The notes: generated from the sequence alone by a model not told the origin. DNA of 64,000 nucleotides from Actinomycetota bacterium (GCA_005888335.1 VAWY01000126.1:1-64000); one strand, 5' to 3'; shown: positions 29,425 to 40,034, numbered from the stretch's first letter. Numbers and translations: made by a program.

Positions 29425-30555
29425 CTAGGGGGCGCGCAAGGCGAGAGCGAGCGCGAAGCGCGAGTCGGCGTCCTCGAGCGCGCCGTCGGGCAGCAGGTCG
29501 CGCAGCCGGCGCAGCCGGTAGCGGACGGTCTGCGGGTGTACGCCGAGGCGCTGGGCCACGCGCTGGGGCTGGCCGGGCTCGTCGAGATACGCGCGCAGCG
29601 TCTCGAGCAGGCGCGCGCGCGACGCCGGGCGCTCGCCCGCCAGCGGGGCGAGCAGGCGCTCGCGCAGCTCGGCGGCGAGCTCGGGCGCGGCGCCGAGCAG
29701 CAGGGTGTCGAGGTGCTCGCCCGCCGCGACGAGCGCGTCCGGCGCGAGCGCCCCGGCGAGCTGCAGCCGGCGCGCGGCGCGCGCACGCTGCAGCGAGCGG
29801 GCCGCCTCGGGCCACGGCACCGCGGGCCCGAGCGCGGCCGGCGCCGCGCGCTCGAGCTCCGAGCGCCGGCCCGGCCCGTCGGGGTCGGGCACGAAGGCCA
29901 GGCACTCGGTCTCGTCGGCGAGCGCCAGCGCCTCGGGGGGCAGCCGGCGGGCGGCCTCGGGCTCGGCGACCAGCACGGCGACGAGCTCGGGCAGCCTCCA
30001 CGCCGCCCGCTCGGCCTCGGCGCGGACGGCCTCGGGCGGCGCCGGCGGGTCGGCCGCGAGCAGCCGGGCGAGGCTGCGCCGGCGCCGCTCGCGCTCGCCG
30101 TGCACGCGCGACTGCTCGGACGTGTAGCCCTCGACAGACTCGGCCGAGATCTCGTCGATGTACGCGAAGACCGCCTCGCCGAGGTCGTAGATGGTGTCCG
30201 GCGGCAGCCCGCCGGCCGTGGCCGCGTCGACGATGCGCCGCCAGGAGACGCGCGCGCCGACGCGGTACGCGGCCAGCAGCGCGTCGAGGCTGCGGCCGGC
30301 CCGGGCCTCACCGCGCCCGAGGCCGACGTACACGTCGCGGGCCCGGTCGGTGGCCGCGGCGTCCGGATCCTCAAGGGCGTCGACGAAACGGCGCAGCGCC
30401 ACGTCGACGCCACGACGCACATCGCGCCCGAACGCGCCGGTCAGCGGGCGCGCGTACTCGGGCACCTCGGCGCGGATGGCGGCGAGGATGGCCTCGCCCA
30501 CGCCGGGCAGGGCGGGCCGCAGGACGGCGGCGCTCTCGGGCGGCAGCGGGCGCAT
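29425..30555 (-). CDS. PucR-type helix-turn-helix regulator, divergent from a fatty-acid desaturase
   Basis: 376 residues from ATG 30555 (the frame is open upstream, but that part overlaps the operator and promoter). An N-terminal RsbR-like/PucR helical domain (YARPLTGAFGRDVRRGV, LLAAYRVGARVSWRRIV) is followed by a middle domain and the C-terminal PucR HTH (LLETLRAYLDEPGQPQRVAQ, HPQTVRYRLRRLRDLLPDG). It most likely controls the divergent desaturase 89 bases away; both starts are preceded by the same inverted sequence. Confidence 0.85.
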   Translation of the reverse strand: MRPLPPESAAVLRPALPGVGEAILAAIRAEVPEYARPLTGAFGRDVRRGVDVALRRFVDALEDPDAAATDRARDVYVGLGRGEARAGRSLDALLAAYRVGARVSWRRIVDAATAGGLPPDTIYDLGEAVFAYIDEISAESVEGYTSEQSRVHGERERRRRSLARLLAADPPAPPEAVRAEAERAAWRLPELVAVLVAEPEAARRLPPEALALADETECLAFVPDPDGPGRRSELERAAPAALGPAVPWPEAARSLQRARAARRLQLAGALAPDALVAAGEHLDTLLLGAAPELAAELRERLLAPLAGERPASRARLLETLRAYLDEPGQPQRVAQRLGVHPQTVRYRLRRLRDLLPDGALEDADSRFALALALRAP

Positions 30556-30644
30556 GACTTGAGGGCAAGCTACAAGAACGACGCGGCCGGTTGCCCGGAA
30601 AGCGACAAGAGGATGTGCGCCTTGCGGCTTTAGCCTCAAGTCAC
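30556..30644. promoter_or_regulatory. Bidirectional promoter/operator with mirrored GACTTGAGG elements
   Basis: Both genes are preceded by the same sequence in inverted orientation: GACTTGAGG at 30556-30564 (continuing to about 30576) and CCTCAAGTC at 30634-30642 (beginning about 30621). A TAGCCT hexamer at 30631-30636 lies eight bases before the desaturase ATG, and no Shine-Dalgarno site is present, suggesting a leaderless transcript. The mirrored elements are good operator candidates for the PucR-type regulator or a fatty-acid sensor. Confidence 0.6.
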
Positions 30645-31553
30645 ATGACCACCGTCAACAAGTACGCCAACCTTGGCGCCGTGATCATCCCGTTCGTCGC
30701 GTTCCTCGCGGCGATCGTCCTGCTCTGGAATCGCCTGGTCGACGGCATCGACCTCACCATCCTGGCGCTGTTCTACGTGCCGATCGGCTTCGGCGTCACC
30801 CTGGGCTATCACCGCCTGCTCACCCACCGGGCCTTCCAGACCCACAAGTGGATGGAGTACGCGCTGGCCGTGCTCGGGACGATGTCCGTCCAGGGCCCCG
30901 TCATCAGCTGGGTCGCCGACCACCGCAAGCACCACGCCCACACCGACGTCGAGGGCGACCCGCACTCGCCGCACGTCGGCCAGGGGTCGGGCCTGCGCGG
31001 CGCGCTGCGCGGCCTGTTCTTCGCGCACATCGGCTGGCTGATGACCGAGCAGGGGCGCGCCCAGCGCCGCCGCTACGCGCGCGACCTGTGCGAGGACCCC
31101 GGCATGCGCTGGATCTCCCGTCACTTCCTGGCGATCATCGCCGTCGGGCTGGTCCTGCCCGCCCTCGCCGGCTTCGCCTGGCACGGGACGCTTGCCGGCG
31201 CGGCGACCGGCTTCCTCTGGGGCGGCCTGGTCCGCGTCTTCCTGCTGCACCACGTGACGTGGTCGATCAACTCGGTCTGCCACTTCTTCGGGACGCGGCG
31301 CTTCGCGACCGAGGACGAGTCGCGCAACGTCTTCTGGCTGGCGCTGCCGTCGCTCGGCGAGGCCTGGCACCACAACCACCACGCGTTCCCGCGCGCGGCG
31401 GTCCACGGCCTGCGGCGCTTCGAGCTCGACCCGACCGGCTGGCTCGTGCGCGTGCTGAAGCGCGCCGGCCTCGCCTGGAACGTGGTCGAGATCACGCCCG
31501 AACGCCAGCGCGAGCGGATGCAGGCGCCCGAGCGGCTGCAGCCCGTCGCCTGA
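30645..31553 (+). CDS. Acyl-CoA/acyl-lipid delta-9-type fatty acid desaturase
   Basis: 302 residues, integral membrane di-iron desaturase. The three histidine boxes are HRLLTH (56-61), HRKHH (93-97) and HHNHH (near 248-252), with hydrophobic helix pairs between them. It inserts a double bond into saturated fatty acyl chains using O2 and an electron donor, adjusting membrane fluidity. The regulator divergent from it and the mirrored operator suggest transcriptional control by temperature or lipid state (inference). Confidence 0.92.
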   Translation: MTTVNKYANLGAVIIPFVAFLAAIVLLWNRLVDGIDLTILALFYVPIGFGVTLGYHRLLTHRAFQTHKWMEYALAVLGTMSVQGPVISWVADHRKHHAHTDVEGDPHSPHVGQGSGLRGALRGLFFAHIGWLMTEQGRAQRRRYARDLCEDPGMRWISRHFLAIIAVGLVLPALAGFAWHGTLAGAATGFLWGGLVRVFLLHHVTWSINSVCHFFGTRRFATEDESRNVFWLALPSLGEAWHHNHHAFPRAAVHGLRRFELDPTGWLVRVLKRAGLAWNVVEITPERQRERMQAPERLQPVA

Positions 31554-31554
31554 G

Positions 31555-31619
31555 GTGACGGGCATCACGCCGGGAGGGTGACGAGCCTCCTCGGACGGGC
31601 CCGCGCGCGGCGACATGCT
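31555..31619 (+). promoter_or_regulatory. Promoter B: tandem GTGA-N6-TCAC boxes
   Basis: Box 1 GTGACGGGCATCAC at 31555-31568, box 2 GTGACGAGCCTCCT at 31578-31591 (23-base phase), CATGCT hexamer at 31614-31619. It begins one base after the desaturase stop codon and drives the small secreted protein at 31649. Geometry is identical to promoters A, C and D. Confidence 0.6.
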
Positions 31620-31648
31620 CCGCGCATGCCCACCCGAGGAGGTCTCTC

Positions 31649-31930
31649 ATGAAGGTGCTGACCACCCGCCCGATCGCCCGATCGGCTCGGACCGTCCTCG
31701 CCGCGGCCGGCGCCTGCGCGGCGGTCGGGCTCCCCGCCGCCGCGCCGGCCGCCCAGGCGCATCCGGTCCCGAGTGCGAATCCCATCGGCCTGTCGTGCCC
31801 GGCGCCGGGCGAGCCGACCCGGCACTTCATGCCCGTCGACCTCCCGATCGTCATCGACGCACCGGTGCCCTGCCTGGTTCCCGGGATCATGCCGATGCCC
31901 GGCTACCCGGCGGGCGACGGCACGAGCTGA
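31649..31930 (+). CDS. Small secreted protein (paralogue of 33937)
   Basis: 93 residues. Signal peptide 1-37 (MKVLTTRPIARSARTVLAAAGACAAVGLPAAAPAAQA region), mature part about 56 residues with HFMPVDLP and two Cys. A GAGGAGG site and the leader GGTCTCTC-ATG-AAG precede it, as in the gene at 32816. The paralogue at 33937 shares MKV(L/F)T(T/S)RP(I/V)AR and HFMP(V/I)D. No function recognised. Confidence 0.6.
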   Translation: MKVLTTRPIARSARTVLAAAGACAAVGLPAAAPAAQAHPVPSANPIGLSCPAPGEPTRHFMPVDLPIVIDAPVPCLVPGIMPMPGYPAGDGTS

Positions 31931-31965
31931 ACGCGGTCGGGAACGCCGTCCGGCGGCGCCCGCGC

Positions 31966-32001
31966 GAAACACCCTAAGCCGCGTAGGCTTCAGGGTGTTT
32001 C
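31966..32001 (+). promoter_or_regulatory. Hairpin upstream of the carbonic anhydrase gene
   Basis: A near-perfect stem pairs GAAACACCCTAAGCC (31966-31980) with GGCTTCAGGGTGTTTC (31986-32001), with one bulged base and a 5-base loop. It lies 18 bases before the GTG start and is followed by a GGAAGGAG site. It could be the terminator of the small secreted gene (35 bases after its stop) or an operator/RNA element for carbonic anhydrase. It is unusually AT-rich for the region. Confidence 0.5.
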
Positions 32002-32019
32002 CGTCCGGAAGGAGCCGCC

Positions 32020-32511
32020 GTGAGCGTCACCGACGAGCTGCTGCGCAACGCCGAGCAGTACGCGTCCTCGTTCCAGAAGGGTGACCTGCCGCTGCCGCCG
32101 GCCAAGAAGGTCGCGGTCGTCGCGTGCATGGACGCGCGGCTCATCCCGAGCCGCGTGCTCGGCCTCGAGGAGGGCGACGCGCACGTGATCCGCAACGCCG
32201 GCGGTGTCGTGACCGACGACGAGATCCGCTCGCTGGCGATCTCGCAGCGGCTGCTCGGGACCGAGGAGATCATCCTCATCCACCACACCGACTGCGGGAT
32301 GCTCACCTTCACCGACGACGAGTTCAAGCGGCAGGTCCAGGACGACACCGGCATCAAGCCCGAGTGGGCGCCCGAGTCGTTCACCGACCTCGACGAGGAC
32401 GTGCGCCAGTCGATCGCGCGGATCAAGGCGAGCCCGTTCATCCCACGCAAGGACCAGGTGCGCGGGTTCGTCTACGAGGTCGAGACGGGCAAGCTGCGCG
32501 AGGTGACGTAG
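32020..32511 (+). CDS. Beta-class carbonic anhydrase
   Basis: 163 residues, GTG start with GGAAGGAG upstream. Zinc ligands and catalytic dyad: Cys36, Asp38 and Arg40 in ACMDAR, and His89 and Cys92 in HHTDCGM. It interconverts CO2 and bicarbonate in the cytoplasm. The length is that of the short beta-CA subclass (about 160-170 residues, as in mycobacterial Rv1284 types). It is a lone metabolic gene inside the secreted-protein island. Confidence 0.93.
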   Translation: MSVTDELLRNAEQYASSFQKGDLPLPPAKKVAVVACMDARLIPSRVLGLEEGDAHVIRNAGGVVTDDEIRSLAISQRLLGTEEIILIHHTDCGMLTFTDDEFKRQVQDDTGIKPEWAPESFTDLDEDVRQSIARIKASPFIPRKDQVRGFVYEVETGKLREVT

Positions 32512-32540
32512 CCGGGGCGTCGCCCGGTCGCCGCTCCCTT

Positions 32541-32605
32541 GTGACCAGCGTCACGAGCGGCACGTGACATCCGTCATCGGAACCGGCTCCGCGAGAGCGA
32601 ATGCT
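32541..32605 (+). promoter_or_regulatory. Promoter C: tandem GTGA-N6-TCAC boxes with long leader
   Basis: Box 1 GTGACCAGCGTCAC at 32541-32554, box 2 GTGACATCCGTCAT at 32564-32577, AATGCT hexamer at 32600-32605. The phase is the same as in A, B and D. The start of the TSP3 gene it presumably serves is 210 bases farther on, a much longer leader than in the sister promoters. Confidence 0.6.
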
Positions 32606-32637
32606 GAACGCGTTCGCGTCCTCGAACGGAGGTCCCA

Positions 32638-32655
32638 ATGACGGTCCATAGCTGA
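32638..32655 (+). CDS. Possible five-codon leader ORF in the promoter C transcript
   Basis: An ATG at 32638 is preceded five bases earlier by a strong GGAGGT site and reads Met-Thr-Val-His-Ser-stop. It sits about 30 bases after the predicted transcription start and 160 bases before the TSP3 gene. Either it is a leader peptide or a remnant of a deleted gene start. The 304-base gap 32512-32815 otherwise holds promoter C and a GCCGGC hairpin at about 32763-32780. Confidence 0.3.
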   Translation: MTVHS

Positions 32656-32815
32656 GCCCCACGTCTCGCGTCGACCGGGCCCCGCGGCCGCTGCGGCGGG
32701 GGACGCGCTTCTTCGCCGACGAGCGCCACGAGCCGTGCGTGAACCCGCTCGTCGGACCCTTGCGGCCGGCGCAGATGCCGGCCTGCTCGCGTCCCCTTCC
32801 TCTTGGAGGTCTCTC

Positions 32816-33796
32816 ATGAAGGTCCTCACGCATTCTCTGGGGCTGATCGTCCTCGCGCTCGCCATCGCGGTGACGGCGCTCGGCGCCGGCGCCGGCGCCG
32901 CTTCCGCGGATACCTGTATCTCCATTCCGAATCCGATCACCGGGGGTGGGTCAATCTGCGTGCCCGACCCCTCCACGACCGCCACCGGCAACGTGGACCA
33001 GACGTGCCAGATGCACCCCGATCTCTGCACCAAGCCCGACCCGTGCGACACGATCGGCAGCTGCACCTCCCACATCCCGAAGCCAAACGACCCCGGGTGC
33101 TTCGTGGCGAACCCGCCGTGTGGGGGACCGTCCGGCGGCGGCACGACCGACACCGACGGCGACGGCGTGCCCGACAGCAAGGACAACTGCCCCAGCACCC
33201 CGGGCGTCGCGCCCGACGGCTGCCCGCCCAAGCCGGCCGACGCCGATAACGACGGCGTCGCCGACAACGCCGACAAGTGCCCCGGCACGAAGGCCGGCGC
33301 GAGCGTCGACGCCAGCGGCTGCTCACCCGACCAGCTCAAGCCGCCCGACGCCGACGGCGACGGCGTCCCCGACAGCGCCGACACCTGCCCGGGCACCGCG
33401 CCCGGCGCGGCCGTCGACGCGCACGGCTGCTCAGCCGCCCAACAGCACAACAACGGCGGCCAGACGGTCATCGTGCGTCCGGTGCAGCCGGACGTCGACG
33501 TCCACGTCACGGCCCCGAACACCACGCCGGTCGCTGCGCCGAGCCAGCCGGTGATCGTCAACTCGCCGTCCCCGACCCAGGGCTCGTCGTCTGGGCAGGC
33601 GCTGCCGGTGATCATCACCACGCCGGCGCCCAACCCGACGCCCGCGCCCGCCGGGCCGCCCGTCATCAACCTCACGCTGCCCAACCAGCCCCACGAACAC
33701 ACGGCGCCGGTCCACCACGTCGTCCACCACACCCGCCGGCACCGCCCGGTGCGGCATCACCGGCGGTCCCACCGCCGCACGCGCCGCCCGCGCTGA
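32816..33796 (+). CDS. Secreted thrombospondin type-3 repeat protein with basic tail (paralogue of 21690)
   Basis: 326 residues. Signal peptide 1-31 (cleavage after GAASA). A Cys-rich N-terminal region (ten Cys in about residues 33-108) precedes three TSP3 repeats (DGDGVPDSKDNC, DNDGVADNADKC and DGDGVPDSADTC) ending VDAxGC. A linker follows with QPDVDVHVTAPNT, SQPVIVN and GPPVINLTLPNQPH, and an Arg/His tail (HHTRRHRPVRHHRRSHRRTR). The linker and tail match the 21690 protein closely, so the two are duplicates. A TTGGAGG site precedes the ATG. Probably a Ca2+-binding surface or secreted protein of unknown role. Confidence 0.8.
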   Translation: MKVLTHSLGLIVLALAIAVTALGAGAGAASADTCISIPNPITGGGSICVPDPSTTATGNVDQTCQMHPDLCTKPDPCDTIGSCTSHIPKPNDPGCFVANPPCGGPSGGGTTDTDGDGVPDSKDNCPSTPGVAPDGCPPKPADADNDGVADNADKCPGTKAGASVDASGCSPDQLKPPDADGDGVPDSADTCPGTAPGAAVDAHGCSAAQQHNNGGQTVIVRPVQPDVDVHVTAPNTTPVAAPSQPVIVNSPSPTQGSSSGQALPVIITTPAPNPTPAPAGPPVINLTLPNQPHEHTAPVHHVVHHTRRHRPVRHHRRSHRRTRRPR

Positions 33797-33843
33797 CGCT
33801 CCCCCGAACCGTGCCCGCAGCCACCCGGCTGCGGGCACGGCAT

Positions 33844-33900
33844 GGGTGGTCTCAGTCCATCCCTGAGGGGGTCGTCGGCATGGGCGCGCCACCGGAGACT
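33844..33900 (+). promoter_or_regulatory. Class 2 promoter: CCCTGAGGGGG element and GAGACT hexamer
   Basis: CCCTGAGGGGGTCG starts at 33861 and GAGACT at 33895, exactly 34 bases later, as at 22976/23010. A GGGTGG / CCATCC imperfect inverted repeat precedes it (33844-33862). Confidence 0.5.
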
Positions 33901-33936
33901 GACGACGACCAGATCACGTCGCCCGGAGGTTCTCCC

Positions 33937-34329
33937 ATGAAGGTCTTCACTTCCCGCCCCGTCGCTCGCGCCCTCAACGTCGCCGCGCTGGCCGGAGCCT
34001 GCTCGGCGCTGGCGCTGAGCGCCGGGGCGCCGACGGCCCTCGCCGACTGCCAGAAGTGCGAGGCGCCTGACGCTGCGGCGCTGCAGCATTTCCTCCCCGC
34101 CGCCACCGCCCCGACCGCCGACACGCGGCCGTATCACTTCATGCCCATCGACGTCGGGCCGTTGGCGCACCGGCCGGTCGTCAAGCCGTTTGTCCTGGGC
34201 CAGACCAAGCCGGCCATCCCGCCGGCCGATCGCGAGCCGAGCGAGATGCCGACGCTGCTGCCGCCCGCGACCGCGCTGCCCGCCGCGACGTCGCCGAGCG
34301 CGACGGCCCCCGTTCCGTCTACGAGCTGA
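33937..34329 (+). CDS. Small secreted protein with Cys pair and HFMPID motif (paralogue of 31649)
   Basis: 130 residues. Signal peptide 1-36 (NVAALAGACSALALSAGAPTALA), then DCQKCEAPD, HFMPIDVGPLAH and a Pro/Ala/Thr-rich C-terminus likely to be disordered. A CCCGGAGG site lies 8 bases upstream. It shares the start MKVFTSRPVAR with 31649 but is under a class 2 rather than a GTGA promoter. Unknown function. Confidence 0.65.
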   Translation: MKVFTSRPVARALNVAALAGACSALALSAGAPTALADCQKCEAPDAAALQHFLPAATAPTADTRPYHFMPIDVGPLAHRPVVKPFVLGQTKPAIPPADREPSEMPTLLPPATALPAATSPSATAPVPSTS

Positions 34330-34339
34330 GCGGCGCGGC

Positions 34340-34404
34340 GTGACCGGCGTCACGCGCGCACGGTGACCACGGTCTCCGGCGGCGCCGGCGCGGCGGCAGA
34401 TGCT
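34340..34404 (+). promoter_or_regulatory. Promoter D: tandem GTGA-N6-TCAC boxes
   Basis: Box 1 GTGACCGGCGTCAC at 34340-34353, box 2 GTGACCACGGTCTC at 34363-34376, GATGCT hexamer at 34399-34404. It serves the LNPQPLPP gene at 34439. Confidence 0.6.
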
Positions 34405-34438
34405 CTTCGTGTCCCCGTTCCTCACAAGGAGGCCCGAC

Positions 34439-34798
34439 ATGAGAAGCATCCGCAGCCGCGCCGCCGCCATCGCGCTGAGCGGCGCGATCGCGGCGCTCGC
34501 CGCGACGCCCGGCCTGGCGGCCGCGGCTCCCGCCGGAGCGTGCCAGGACCATCCCGCGATCTGCGTCGCGCTTGGAAGCGTCCATTTCCCGCCCAGCCCG
34601 GCCGGCATGGTGACGCGGCCGCCCCACTGGCCGGGGCCGCCCGATCCCGGGCCGCTCCACATCCACCCGGGCGACTGGGTCGCGCTGAACCCGCAGCCCC
34701 TCCCGCCGGGCCCCGGCGACCTGGTGAGCCTCAACCCGCAGCCGATCCCCCCGGGCGTCCAGGACGTGGTCGGGCTGCTCCCGCCCGGCCTCGGCTAG
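34439..34798 (+). CDS. Secreted protein with two LNPQP(L/I)PP motifs (paralogue of 23055)
   Basis: 119 residues. Start at ATG 34439 with AAGGAGG upstream (a frame extension to 34400 would begin inside the predicted -10). Signal peptide 1-29 (ALSGAIAALAATPGLAAA). Mature part: one Cys pair (ACQDHPAIC), a His/Pro segment, then WVALNPQPLPPGPGDLVSLN and a second motif QPIPP. The signal peptide is close to that of the 23055 protein (MRxIRxRxxAxALxGAxAAL), supporting duplication. Function unknown. Confidence 0.7.
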   Translation: MRSIRSRAAAIALSGAIAALAATPGLAAAAPAGACQDHPAICVALGSVHFPPSPAGMVTRPPHWPGPPDPGPLHIHPGDWVALNPQPLPPGPGDLVSLNPQPIPPGVQDVVGLLPPGLG

Positions 34799-34817
34799 GC
34801 AGCTCCGTGACAGGCCG

Positions 34818-34865
34818 GCGCAACCTTGCCAAGCTCGTGTCAAGGTTGCGCTAGCCTTCACGGCC
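34818..34865 (+). promoter_or_regulatory. Operator-like inverted repeat and leaderless promoter of metH
   Basis: Perfect 11-bp arms GCGCAACCTTG (34818-34828) and CAAGGTTGCGC (34841-34851), 12-base spacer, run directly into a TAGCCT hexamer (34852-34857) eight bases before the metH ATG. No ribosome binding site and no room for a cobalamin riboswitch are present, so a repressor site overlapping the promoter is the simplest model. A terminator for the preceding gene is the alternative. Confidence 0.55.
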
Positions 34866-38378
<3,513 letters not shown>

Positions 38379-38382
38379 AGAA

Positions 38383-38406
38383 GGGCCGCCCTTTTCAGGG
38401 CGGCCC
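38383..38406 (+). terminator. Rho-independent terminator after metH
   Basis: 10-bp stem GGGCCGCCCT / AGGGCGGCCC with loop TTTC, 4 bases after the metH stop and followed by CCCTTT. Confidence 0.85.
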
Positions 38407-38567
38407 CCTTTCAGTGGGCGCGGCGCCGGGAGCGCTTCTCCCTGAGGGGGGACTGCAGGGGGACGGGTCGCCCCCGAACGCACGCGCCCACGGGCAAGGT
38501 TCGGCGCGACGGGCCGCTCGGGTTGCGGCCGCGCGTCCTTGCGCAGGTGCAGGGACCGGAAACCTGC

Positions 38568-40034
38568 CTAAAGCTGCACGCGCACGATGTCCGCGGTGCG
38601 GCCGTTGCGCCGCAGGCGGGTGACGTACGCGGCCTTCGTCGTCAGCGCCGTCGTCCACAGCAGGTAGCGCGCCGGGCGCAGCGGGCGCCGGTGGCGGTCC
38701 TCGGGCAGGCGGCCCTGCTCGGAGTAGCCGTGCTCGTGGCCCGAGTCGCGCCGGATCGTCGAGCGGATGCGCAGCAGCTCCCGGTCGCGCTCGGGACGCT
38801 GCAGGCGAGCCGGGCCGCGCAGCAGCTGCTGGTGGAGCGCGCTGGCGCGGACGTAGAGCAGGGTGCCCGCGCGCAGGCTCGGTTGGGCGAGCAGGGCGCG
38901 CTGCGTGCGGCGCAGGACGGTCCGCCGGCCGGTCGCCAGGTTGACGGCGCGGATCGTGCTGCCACGGCGTCCGGCCACCGCGTACACGAGCCGGTCGCCG
39001 TCGAGCGACGGGCGGCTGAGCGAGGCGGGCGCCGGGACCTCGGCCACGGTGCGCGGGGTCGCGGCCGGGTCCGCCAGGTCGAGGACGTCGAGGTGGTCAG
39101 GGCCCGGCCTGCGCCAGGCCAGCCAGCGCGCGCCCACCGCGACCGCGTCGGCGCCGGCGGCGGGGACGGTGCGCGTGCTGCCGTCGCTGTTGGTCAGCTC
39201 GATCGCGCTCGTGGTCGCGTAGGCGAGCCACGGGCCGCCGAGCGCGGGATGGCCGCCGGGAAGCGCCTGGACGGTGCCGGCACGCAGCACGTAGCCCTGG
39301 GCGGCGGGGCGCTGCCAGGCCAGCGAGCCGTCGGGGCCCGTGGTCGGATCGGTTCCCGAGCTGACGACGACGACGGGGCGCGCCGCCGCCCTCGCCGGCG
39401 CGGCGGCGAGGAGGGCCGCGCACAGCAGCAGCGCGGCGGCGCCCGCGGCGCGCGCGGCACGCAGCACGGCCGGGCGCTCGGCCATCGCGGTCATCGCGCG
39501 CGCGCCCGCCTCGCGGCCGGCCAGGGGCGCGAGGACGACGACCGGCAGCGCGCGGCCGGCGCCGAAGGCGACCCCGACCGCCACGCCGAGCGCCGGATCG
39601 CCGAGCGCCACCATCACTGCGGCCAGCGCCGGCACGGCGAACGACAGCACGTACGTCGTGAAGCCCATGCCGAGCAGGACGCCGTAGAGGGCGGCGGCCG
39701 CGGGCAGCGGGAGCACGCGGCGCCACGGCTCGGGGACCTGGCGGCGGATCTGCGGCAGGACCGGCGCGCCGGCGGCGTCGAGGACCGCGCCGGCGAGCGC
39801 GATCGCGGCCGCGACGCCGAGCGCGGCGCGTCCGGAGTGCAGCGCCGCGCCGGCGAGGGCGAAGCCGCCGAAGGTCAGCACGCCGCCGGCGGGCGCGCCG
39901 AGGGCGAACGCCGCGCACGCCGGCGCCGTGGCGCGCCCGCGTCCGCCCAGCGTGTCGATCATCGAGAACCCGCACGGCGACCACGACCCGGTGGCGCCGG
40001 CGGCGAGGGCGGCGAGCGTGAGCACGATCAGCAC
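38568..40034 (-). CDS. MauF-like membrane protein fused to a C-terminal beta-propeller-like domain
   Basis: 488 residues, GTG start overlapping the stop of the light-chain-like gene by seven bases. Residues about 1-235 form six to seven hydrophobic helices with SWSPCGFSMIDTLGG near the start (Cys21), resembling the CcdA/DsbD-related MauF proteins. Residues about 240-488 are soluble, with repeating WLAYATT, WLAWRRPG, RLVYAVAG and LLYVRAS strands typical of a TolB/PQQ-like beta-propeller. In known mau clusters MauF is a separate membrane protein and MauB is a separate propeller subunit; whether this domain replaces MauB is inference. Last gene of the three-gene mini-mau operon. Confidence 0.65.
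   Translation of the reverse strand: MLIVLTLAALAAGATGSWSPCGFSMIDTLGGRGRATAPACAAFALGAPAGGVLTFGGFALAGAALHSGRAALGVAAAIALAGAVLDAAGAPVLPQIRRQVPEPWRRVLPLPAAAALYGVLLGMGFTTYVLSFAVPALAAVMVALGDPALGVAVGVAFGAGRALPVVVLAPLAGREAGARAMTAMAERPAVLRAARAAGAAALLLCAALLAAAPARAAARPVVVVSSGTDPTTGPDGSLAWQRPAAQGYVLRAGTVQALPGGHPALGGPWLAYATTSAIELTNSDGSTRTVPAAGADAVAVGARWLAWRRPGPDHLDVLDLADPAATPRTVAEVPAPASLSRPSLDGDRLVYAVAGRRGSTIRAVNLATGRRTVLRRTQRALLAQPSLRAGTLLYVRASALHQQLLRGPARLQRPERDRELLRIRSTIRRDSGHEHGYSEQGRLPEDRHRRPLRPARYLLWTTALTTKAAYVTRLRRNGRTADIVRVQL

Noticed and set aside
21586..34404. GTGAC boxes as ordinary -35 elements of an ECF sigma promoter
   Set aside because: The distance from the second GTGA box to the NATGCT hexamer is about 36 bases, far more than the 16-18 bp spacing needed; the palindromic form also favours an activator site.
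34799..34865. Cobalamin or SAM riboswitch ahead of metH
   Set aside because: Only 67 bases separate the previous stop from the ATG, containing one simple inverted repeat and no riboswitch core.
38440..38451. Another CCCTGAGGGGG element after metH
   Set aside because: No GAGACT-like hexamer at +34 and no forward gene follows, so it is not counted as a class 2 promoter.
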